From Chitinibacter fontanus (GTDB lineage: Bacteria > Pseudomonadota > Gammaproteobacteria > Burkholderiales > Chitinibacteraceae): a stretch of 64,000 nt of DNA. A model generated the notes under the pieces. The model was not told where the DNA came from, did not search any database, and saw nothing but the letters and a program-made list of their open reading frames with translations. Position 1 is the stretch's first letter. Every line of letters starts with the position of its first letter. The position numbers were made by a program, and so were the translations under genes. Where the stretch lies: assembly GCF_013423785.1 (NCBI RefSeq), contig NZ_CP058952.1, forward strand, positions 2,631,665 to 2,695,664, written 5' to 3'. This document shows, piece by piece, positions 25,028 through 31,439 of this stretch.

Positions 25028-25360
25028 TTATTCGTAAGTAATGTGAACGAGGGGGCGAGTTAAGTTCGCGCAAAAATAGCGATATTGACTAAACCAGCCA
25101 CGGTGGCGGTATTGATAAGGGACATACGCATCGTCAATCGCTAAGTTGTGCTGCGTGTACTCAGCGTGCTGATGTCGCCAGTAGCTTAGTCGTACTCGAA
25201 AGCCATTCCACTGCAGATTGATTGACTGGTACTGGGCGCCTATTTGCTTGGCTTGTAGAAAAAAAGCTTGAGTCTGCATTTCAATTGACGGCAGTCGCTT
25301 GATGCTTCTTGCCAGTTCTGGGGATAAACACGGTAAATGTTGAAGTAATGTGCTGGACAT
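25028..25360 (-). CDS. Hypothetical island protein
   Basis: A 110-residue protein that is basic and very rich in aromatic residues and His/Gln (SYWRHQHAEYTQHNL, YVPYQYRHRGWFSQYRYF), with no signal peptide or recognised domain. ATG 25360 is used. The frame stays open upstream for 54 more codons without a convincing start, through a region with a G-run and an inverted repeat that looks like untranslated leader. It converges on the 24260-24967 gene. Compact size and position beside an AlpA-type regulator suggest a mobile-element function, but none can be named. Confidence 0.5.
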   Translation of the reverse strand: MSSTLLQHLPCLSPELARSIKRLPSIEMQTQAFFLQAKQIGAQYQSINLQWNGFRVRLSYWRHQHAEYTQHNLAIDDAYVPYQYRHRGWFSQYRYFCANLTRPLVHITYE

Positions 25361-25747
25361 ATTGCGGTGACCTATATCAGATAAAAAATCCCGAAACCCT
25401 CTTCTCACGGAGGGGGGGGCGGGACTATACGGGGTGAGAATACCGGGATATAGGAACCGGCCAGCACATGGCTGCCCGCATAGCCCGCCCATAGGCGTAG
25501 CAATGCTCGCACCGCACCGCAAAACGTCATCAAAACGAATTGCAGCGCTGGTGCGCCTAAATCTCCCGAGTTCTCACGCTCGACCACTGAATTGGCAGTG
25601 GCGGGCAGACTATAAGCGAAAGCAATTAAGATTGGCAATCATCCGGCTAGCTTCGGTATGTGACATCGACTTGCTCCTGAGGGATTAGCAAAGGCATGCT
25701 CCTCGTTCATGCCTTTGCTGTTGATGAAGCGACGCGTGAGAATTGAA
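25361..25747. other. Gene-poor leader region with nested inverted repeat
   Basis: Upstream of the 25028-25360 gene lies a nested dyad: ATCCCG (25388-25393) with CGGGAT (25444-25449), enclosing TTCTCAC (25402-25408) with GTGAGAA (25434-25440). An eight-G run sits in the central loop. The second copy of the AGCAAAGGCATG hairpin is at 25687-25719. Small overlapping frames here (for example 25405-25638, TTG start) lack ribosome sites. The layout resembles a structured leader or small regulatory RNA region, but no family is recognised. Confidence 0.4.
25687..25719. repeat. Hairpin repeat, copy 2
   Basis: The arms AGCAAAGGCATG (25687-25698) and CATGCCTTTGCT (25708-25719) are identical to those at 24988-25018; only the loop differs. 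It lies 28 bases past the stop of the minus-strand alpA gene and could terminate it. The loop side GCATGCTCCTCGTT also resembles 23051-23064 near the 3' end of the candidate ncRNA (13 of 14 bases). Confidence 0.72.
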
Positions 25748-25948
25748 TTATTTCAGCATGCCCGAATGAGTATTCAATGATGAGAGAAGAGACTCGATGT
25801 CACTACGCCGCCACGCGGCGATGCGCAGGCCGAGTTTAACTTGAGCCGGAAAACGGCCAGTTTTGATGCCCGCATACCAAGTTGCCCGCGAGACGGGAAT
25901 GATGGCCAGAACTTCTGGCAGGCGTAACAGTGAATCTGTGGTGTTCAT
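25748..25948 (-). CDS. alpA: AlpA-family helix-turn-helix regulator
   Basis: A 66-residue MerR-like winged helix-turn-helix protein. SLLRLPEVLAIIPVSRATWYAG, then GRFPAQVKLGLRIAAWRRSDIE, is the AlpA signature of P4-like prophage and integrative-element regulators, which often activate excisionase or integrase genes. ATG 25948 has GGAAAC upstream. An upstream in-frame extension of seven codons is possible but less likely. Immediately upstream is a 7-base inverted repeat (25959-25986). No integrase gene is found nearby, so its target in this island is unknown. Confidence 0.85.
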   Translation of the reverse strand: MNTTDSLLRLPEVLAIIPVSRATWYAGIKTGRFPAQVKLGLRIAAWRRSDIESLLSSLNTHSGMLK

Positions 25949-26270
25949 TACTTGTTTCCATGACCCCAAAGGATGATCCGGTCATGTGCCCTCTGTTTTG
26001 CATGTATTCCTCGGCCGACGATTGGGTTGCTCGCAGGTATCCGGTTGCGTCAAACGACGCGTGAAAAAGTATAGGAGGGTGGGGCGGGCGTGATGACGGC
26101 TTTGTGTGCCCTTCAATCAAAATATTTTTTGATGCGAAAAAAATAAAAATGGGTGGGGTCGATGGATGAAGAACATGTGCGGCGGGGTGAGGCACTGCGA
26201 GACAAACTGTGTACGAACCTGTGTACAGCAAAAAGTTTGGCTTGAATGATGAGGTTGGGGGTGGAAATGA
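25949..26270. promoter_or_regulatory. Upstream region of alpA; otherwise empty spacer to tRNA-Leu
   Basis: CATGACC (25959-25965) and GGTCATG (25980-25986) form an inverted repeat 11 bases upstream of the alpA start, a good place for an operator. The remaining ~280 bases up to the tRNA terminator show no gene and no repeat of the tRNA 3' end that would mark an attachment site. Confidence 0.4.
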
Positions 26271-26307
26271 AAAAACCCGTTAAACTCTTGAAGTTTAACG
26301 GGTTTTT
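26271..26307 (-). terminator. Terminator of tRNA-Leu
   Basis: The arms AAAAACCCGTTAAAC (26271-26285) and GTTTAACGGGTTTTT (26293-26307) are a perfect 15-base match around a 7-base loop. Read on the minus strand, the stem is followed by a T run. It lies 6 bases after the tRNA. Confidence 0.88.
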
Positions 26308-26313
26308 GGCATA

Positions 26314-26397
26314 TGGTGCCCAGGGTCGGACTCGAACCGACACACCTTGCGGCGGGGGATTTTGAGTCCCCTGCGTCTACCATTTCGCCACCTGGGC
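26314..26397 (-). tRNA. leuX-like: tRNA-Leu (anticodon CAA)
   Basis: Read on the minus strand, the acceptor stem GCCCAGG pairs with CCTGGGC and is followed by A and an encoded CCA. The D-arm has GGCGAAATGGTAGACGC. The anticodon loop CTCAAAA gives anticodon CAA between GGGGA and TCCCC stems. A long variable arm (CCGCCGCAAGGTG) marks it as class II, and GGTTCGAGTCC forms the T-arm. tRNA-Leu genes are common integration sites, and an accessory island lies directly on the 3' side. Confidence 0.97.
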
Positions 26398-26468
26398 AGG
26401 TGCTGTGTAGAGCACGCATATTAGAGATGTAGTCGCGGTTTGGCAAGTGTTTTCTGCGATATTTTTCG

Positions 26469-27332
26469 CTATTCGGCTTTTTTAAGCGCCAGTGCGCGCT
26501 CGTAGAGTGCATTGCGTGGGGCGCCAGAGATCGCTTGTGCTAGCGCAACCGCTTGTTTTAGCGGTAATTCCGCAACTAATGGTGTCAATAGGCTGTCATA
26601 GCTGCTGCCTTCGGCTTTTTCAGCTGGCGCGGCGGCATTAACCACGATCACTGCTTCGCCGCGTTGTTGATTGCTATCATTGGCGATCCACTGCGCCAAT
26701 TCGGCCAGTGGTGCACGGCGAATGGTTTCAAAGGTTTTGGTCAACTCGCGCGCTAATACTGCCTCACGCTCGTCGCCAAACACCGCGGCCATGTCGGCCA
26801 CACATTCAGCGATACGGTGCGGGGCTTCATAGAATACGGTGAGGTAAGGTAATTGGCTTAATTTGGCTAATTCATCGCGACGCTGCTTGCTTTTGGGCGG
26901 CAAAAAGCCATAAAACAAGCTATGTGCGCAGCTAAACCCGCTGGCTGATAGGGCGCTGGTTAATGCTGAGGCGCCAGGAACTGGGATCACCTGAAAACCA
27001 GCGGCGTGTACTGCGGCGGCCAATACTGCGCCGGGGTCTGAAACAGCGGGAGTGCCAGCGTCTGACACCTGTGCTACGGTGTCGCCCGCGGCTAAACGAG
27101 CAATAATTTTTTCCGCCATGGCGCGTTCATTGTGTTCGCGCACGGAAATCATTGGAGTGCTAATGCCAAAGTGCTTGAGCAATTGCCCAGTAACCCGTGT
27201 GTCTTCGGCTGCGATCACATCTGCTTGGCTTAGAACGGCCAGCGCGCGCTCGGTAATATCACCGAGATTACCGATTGGCGTGGCAACCACATATAATGCA
27301 GACTTGCTGACAGGAATATCAGGCTTATGCAC
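26469..27332 (-). CDS. rsmI: 16S rRNA (cytidine(1402)-2'-O)-methyltransferase
   Basis: A 287-residue tetrapyrrole-methylase-fold enzyme that 2'-O-methylates C1402 in the decoding centre using SAM. Signature blocks: LYVVATPIGNLGDITERAL, ADVIAAEDTR, VSDAGTPAVSDPG and PVPGASALTSALSASG. The start is a GTG at 27332, supported by AAGGAG nine bases upstream on the minus strand. It diverges from the lpoA-like gene, and the two reading frames share six bases at their 5' ends, the usual rsmI/lpoA arrangement. Confidence 0.95.
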   Translation of the reverse strand: MHKPDIPVSKSALYVVATPIGNLGDITERALAVLSQADVIAAEDTRVTGQLLKHFGISTPMISVREHNERAMAEKIIARLAAGDTVAQVSDAGTPAVSDPGAVLAAAVHAAGFQVIPVPGASALTSALSASGFSCAHSLFYGFLPPKSKQRRDELAKLSQLPYLTVFYEAPHRIAECVADMAAVFGDEREAVLARELTKTFETIRRAPLAELAQWIANDSNQQRGEAVIVVNAAAPAEKAEGSSYDSLLTPLVAELPLKQAVALAQAISGAPRNALYERALALKKAE

Positions 27333-28469
27333 GTGAAAAATCTCCTTGGCTGGCGAGTAACCCCTCGCAGCACTGCTACTTTGGCAAAATGGGCACTGAA
27401 CAAATCGATCAGTGCAGCCCAGATGATGGGGCTAAGCACTCTACTATACGGGGCGCTGGCCTGCTCGGCCACTCTTGCACAGGCAGAGGAGACGCAAAGT
27501 CCGGAACCAAAAGGTTATATTGCCTTGCTTTTGCCGGGCAACGCCAAGGCATTTAAGCCTGCGGTTGATAATATTCGCACCGGTGTGCTGGCTGCAGAGC
27601 GTGTGCATGGCGATGCAGATATTCCTTTGGTGCGGGTTTTTGATACGACGGATAAAGAAGAAGATATTCAGGCTCAGTATAAAAAAGCCGTAGCAGGTGG
27701 TGCGTCAGCCGTGATCGGGCCATTGACCAAGTCGGCGTTAAATTATCTGGCCGATAGCACCGAATTAACTGTGCCGGTGTTGGCGCTGAACGGCTTTGAT
27801 CAAACCACTTTGGCGCAAAGTAAGCTTTATAGTTTTGGCTTAGGTATTGAAGGTGATGCAATTGCTGCCGCACAACTGATGAAGCTGGAGGGCGTGCAAC
27901 AGCCAATTGTGCTACAAACTGCGGATTCAACTGGCCAGCGTTTAACTCCTAGTTTTGTCGCGAGCTGGCGTGCACTAACAGGGGCTGAGCCTGTGATTGT
28001 TACCATCGCGAATCCCAAACGTGATGCGCCTGCGCTGAAAGCACAGCTTGCTGAGGCTGTAACTGACGCCATATTTCTGGCCATGGATGCCAAAGCAGCC
28101 CGGATTATTCGACCATTCTTAGGAAATGAACGCGCGGTCTATGCGACCAGTCAGGTCAACCCTGGCCGCTTGCCGACCACAATGCTGGTTGATTTGACCG
28201 GCATTAAATATTTAGACATGCCATGGCTGGCTAATCCCAACCAAGAAGGTTACGAGCTTTATAACCGTACTCGATCCACTTCCAACGATTTAGAACGATT
28301 ATTTGCGCTGGGGGTTGATGCTTGGCAAATCGCCGCCATCTTAGCCAAAGGGGGTACTGTGGAACGGCTGGAAGGTTTAACCGGTACTCTCAGCCTTGGC
28401 CCTGATAATGTTGTGGCTCGTGAAATGACAGTGCGCACCATGGGCCGCACGGAAACACCTCGTGAATGA
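27327..28469 (+). CDS. lpoA: LppC/LpoA-type penicillin-binding protein activator
   Basis: A 380-residue exported protein with the periplasmic-binding-protein fold of LpoA's C-terminal domain (IALLLPGNAKAFKPAVDNIR, then AVIGPLTKSALNYLA and VPVLALNG). LpoA activates PBP1A in peptidoglycan synthesis at the outer membrane. It is much shorter than E. coli LpoA and lacks the N-terminal TPR domain, as in other Betaproteobacteria. The signal region is SAAQMMGLSTLLYGALACSATLAQA; the Cys there does not sit in a standard lipobox. ATG 27327 gives a long basic N-region; ATG 27423 would give an ordinary signal peptide and may be the true start. Confidence 0.82.
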   Translation: MHVKNLLGWRVTPRSTATLAKWALNKSISAAQMMGLSTLLYGALACSATLAQAEETQSPEPKGYIALLLPGNAKAFKPAVDNIRTGVLAAERVHGDADIPLVRVFDTTDKEEDIQAQYKKAVAGGASAVIGPLTKSALNYLADSTELTVPVLALNGFDQTTLAQSKLYSFGLGIEGDAIAAAQLMKLEGVQQPIVLQTADSTGQRLTPSFVASWRALTGAEPVIVTIANPKRDAPALKAQLAEAVTDAIFLAMDAKAARIIRPFLGNERAVYATSQVNPGRLPTTMLVDLTGIKYLDMPWLANPNQEGYELYNRTRSTSNDLERLFALGVDAWQIAAILAKGGTVERLEGLTGTLSLGPDNVVAREMTVRTMGRTETPRE

Positions 28470-28797
28470 TAAAGGCGCTGACGCCGAACAACGTGCTGCG
28501 CAGTATTTATTGCAGCACGGCTTACGTATTGTGGCCAAAAACTGGGCTTGCAAACACGGTGAGATTGATTTGATCGCGCAAGATGGTGCGACCTTGGTTT
28601 TTGTTGAGGTTCGGCTACGACATTCGAATCGGTTTGGCGGCGCGGCCGCCAGCATCACCCCAGCCAAGCAGGCCAAACTTTGGGCGAGTGCCCAGCTGTA
28701 TTTACAAGGCATCAAATCACCACCTGCGTGCCGATTTGATGCGATTTGTTTTGATGGCCAGACTATCAGTTGGCTAAAAAACTGCATCAGTGCCTAG
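28462..28797 (+). CDS. yraN: UPF0102 family protein YraN (endonuclease-like fold)
   Basis: A 111-residue protein with the family blocks AEQRAAQYLLQHGLRIVAKNW and HGEIDLIAQDGATLVFVEVRLR. The D-x-E-x-R-like arrangement is that of the restriction-endonuclease-like fold. Cellular role is unresolved. A GTG start at 28462 overlaps the lpoA stop by eight bases. No later ATG keeps the conserved N-terminus, so the GTG is probably real. Confidence 0.88.
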   Translation: MNDKGADAEQRAAQYLLQHGLRIVAKNWACKHGEIDLIAQDGATLVFVEVRLRHSNRFGGAAASITPAKQAKLWASAQLYLQGIKSPPACRFDAICFDGQTISWLKNCISA

Positions 28798-28817
28798 CCG
28801 TGCAGGCTGGGAGTTGA

Positions 28818-29437
<620 letters not shown>

Positions 29438-29438
<1 letters not shown>

Positions 29439-30022
29439 TGAAGCGTTTACTTAGTACCGCTTTACTGGCCGCCAGCTTGGGTTTGTCCGCTTGCGTGCCA
29501 CTGGTTGTGGTTGGCGGCGTGGCAGTGGGAGCTTGGTTTGGATCGGATCCGCGCCCCACGGCGAGTATCAAAAAAGATACCGAGTTGGGGGCCAATATTG
29601 ACGCCAAAATTCGCGATGAATGGCACGAGAAAGTGCATGTATCGGTCAATACCTTCAATGGCCAAGTGCTGTTAACCGGTGAAGTTCCAGATGCGGCAAG
29701 TAAGGCAAAGGCTGAGCAGTTTGCTCGCTCGTTTGCCGATACCAAACGGGTATACAACGATTTGTATGTTGGTGCGCTATCTACCACGGGCGAGCGTTTT
29801 AATGACGCGCAACTCACCACACGGGTAAAGAGTGCCTTGCTCGCTTCTGGTGGTGATCTGGCTGCGGTGCATATTCAAGTGATTACTGACCGCACCGTTG
29901 TATATCTATTGGGAATGAGCCCACCGGCTCTGGCCGATAAAGCGGCCAATATTGCCGCTTCGGTCTCTGGGGTAAGCCGGGTTGTGAAGCTGGTGCAGCC
30001 TTTGCAGGCGCTACCGCAATAA
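29438..30022 (+). CDS. dolP: Outer-membrane lipoprotein with two BON domains (DolP/YraP)
   Basis: A 194-residue lipoprotein with the lipobox LSAC in LLAASLGLSACVPLVVVGG. Two BON domains follow (about residues 47-115, DAKIRDEWHEKVHVSVNTFNG; and 120-190, TRVKSALLASGGDLAAVHI). DolP maintains outer-membrane integrity and supports BAM. ATG 29438 overlaps the diaA stop by one base; a TTG one codon earlier is not needed. It is the last gene of the operon, followed by a strong terminator. Confidence 0.9.
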
Positions 30023-30059
30023 AATAAAACGCCACAAGCACATTGTGGCGTTTTATTTT
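30021..30059. terminator. Bidirectional terminator after dolP
   Basis: AAAATAAAACGCCACAA (30021-30037) and TTGTGGCGTTTTATTTT (30043-30059) form a perfect 17-base stem with a 5-base loop and A/T-rich feet on both sides, suiting both dolP and the convergent tesA. Confidence 0.88.
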
Positions 30060-30060
30060 A

Positions 30061-30109
30061 GGGTATATCAATAACGACCATTTCTGCATTGGTCTAAAAA
30101 GATATACCC
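30061..30109. repeat. GGTATA...TATACC palindromic element, copy at dolP-tesA
   Basis: The outer arms GGGTATATC (30061-30069) and GATATACCC (30101-30109) enclose a second stem, GACCA (30076-30080) with TGGTC (30090-30094). Elements with the same end motifs and similar length occur at 46803-46854 and 47924-47970. Confidence 0.6.
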
Positions 30110-30115
30110 ATTGAA

Positions 30116-30718
30116 TTATGGTTTGAATTGCTGCTGGATGTATTTCAGCAGCAGTGCTTGGGCTGAGGCAGTTGGATGTAGCTGATCCGCTTGGAAATAT
30201 CGATCCTGATCGATGATCGGTGCCAGCAGGAATGGACTTAAGCTGAGCTGGTATTGTTTGGCCAGTGCGGGATACACCGCAGCAAATTGCTGGGTATAGC
30301 TCGCGCCATAATTAGGCGGCATCTGCATTCCTATCAAATGTACTTTGGCGCCACTTTTTTGTGCCTGACTAATCATCGTGGCCAGATTGTTTTTGATCCC
30401 CGCTACTGGCAGGCCGCGCAAGCCGTCATTAGCGCCCAAGGCTAAAATGACCCATTGCGGTTGATGTTGTTTGAGGCTGGCGGGGAACCTTGTTAGCCCT
30501 CCGGCTGTCGTCTCACCTGAGACGCTGGCATTGACGACACGAAACTTTTTACCCTGCCGCGCCAGCTCTTTTTCCAGTAATTTGGGCCATGCCTGTTCGG
30601 CCGCAATACCATAGCCGGCCGACAGGCTGTCGCCAAACACCAAAATAACCGGCTCGGCCGCTTGCACCGCGTGCATAGCCAAGGCGCTACCGATACTGAT
30701 AAGGATACGTTTGAACAT
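30116..30718 (-). CDS. tesA: Periplasmic arylesterase / thioesterase I (SGNH hydrolase)
   Basis: A 200-residue GDSL-type hydrolase. A signal peptide (RILISIGSALAMHAVQA) precedes VFGDSLSAGYGI (nucleophile Ser), the block III ALGANDGLRG (Asn) and the catalytic DQLHPTA. It cleaves acyl thioesters and esters in the periplasm and has lysophospholipase activity in E. coli. ATG 30718 has AGGAG 11 bases upstream. Its start codon overlaps that of the divergent ybbA in the tetranucleotide CATG. The frame stays open far upstream, antisense to ybbA, but that extension is not coding. Confidence 0.92.
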   Translation of the reverse strand: MFKRILISIGSALAMHAVQAAEPVILVFGDSLSAGYGIAAEQAWPKLLEKELARQGKKFRVVNASVSGETTAGGLTRFPASLKQHQPQWVILALGANDGLRGLPVAGIKNNLATMISQAQKSGAKVHLIGMQMPPNYGASYTQQFAAVYPALAKQYQLSLSPFLLAPIIDQDRYFQADQLHPTASAQALLLKYIQQQFKP

Positions 30719-31439
30719 GTCCGATCTAACTCCTGGCTTGATTGAGGTGCGTAATGTCCACAAGCACATTGCCACCGACGCACAAGCACTTACAATTTTG
30801 CATGATATTGATTTCAGTGTACCAGCTGGCGCCAGTTTAGCGATTGTTGGTCGCTCGGGCTCGGGCAAATCGAGCTTGCTGGCGCTGCTGGCGGGACTGG
30901 ATTTGCCAAGCCAAGGCGAAATTAGGCTGCAAGGCCAGGCGCTGCAAGCGTTGGACGAGGATGGGCGAGCCAAAGTTCGCGGCGAGTTGGCGGGCTTTGT
31001 GTTTCAGTCGTTTCAATTGCTACCCGAACTCAATGCGCTGGAAAACGTGATGCTGCCATTAGAGCTCGCAGGCGCGCCTGATGCCGAGCAGCGAGCGCAA
31101 TATTGGCTGGAGCGAGTAGGTCTGTCGCATCGGCTTGATCACTTACCGCGCCAACTCTCTGGTGGCGAGCAGCAGCGCGTGGCGCTCGCGCGGGCGTTTG
31201 CACCCAAACCGGCGGTGCTATTTGCCGATGAGCCCACTGGTAGCCTCGATAGCGCCACCGGCGCGGTGGTGGCCGATTTGTTATTCGATCTAAATCGCGA
31301 AATGGGTACCACGCTGGTGCTGGTGACGCACGACGAAACGCTGGCTGCACGTTGCTCGCATCGCTTGCGGCTGCAAGCTGGGCAGATCACCGAATGGCTG
31401 GCGCCTGAAGAACGCGAGCAACTCGCAACGGCGGTGTGA
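30717..31439 (+). CDS. ybbA: ABC transporter ATP-binding protein (YbbA, MacB/LolD-like)
   Basis: A 240-residue ATPase with Walker A GRSGSGKSS, the Q-loop VFQSFQLLPEL, signature LSGGEQQRVALARA, Walker B AVLFADEP and the switch His in VLVTHDE. It partners the FtsX-like permease encoded immediately downstream (one-base overlap). YbbA/YbbP systems are mechanotransmission-type transporters without a clear substrate; the tesA link suggests lipid or envelope handling. AAGGA lies 11 bases upstream of ATG 30717. Confidence 0.93.
   Translation: MSDLTPGLIEVRNVHKHIATDAQALTILHDIDFSVPAGASLAIVGRSGSGKSSLLALLAGLDLPSQGEIRLQGQALQALDEDGRAKVRGELAGFVFQSFQLLPELNALENVMLPLELAGAPDAEQRAQYWLERVGLSHRLDHLPRQLSGGEQQRVALARAFAPKPAVLFADEPTGSLDSATGAVVADLLFDLNREMGTTLVLVTHDETLAARCSHRLRLQAGQITEWLAPEEREQLATAV

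Noticed and set aside
25405-25638. 77-codon minus-strand frame in the island leader region
   Set aside because: TTG start, overlaps an inverted repeat and a G-run, and competes with another open frame in the same stretch. No evidence of translation.
22200-26400. Attachment-site duplication of the tRNA-Leu 3' end at the far side of the island
   Set aside because: I looked for GGTGCCCAGG-type sequence near 22.2-22.4 kb and found no convincing repeat, so the island ends remain undefined.
30719-30973. N-terminal extension of tesA by 85 codons
   Set aside because: The frame is open but is the antisense of ybbA and places no signal peptide at the start. The internal ATG has both a ribosome site and a signal peptide.
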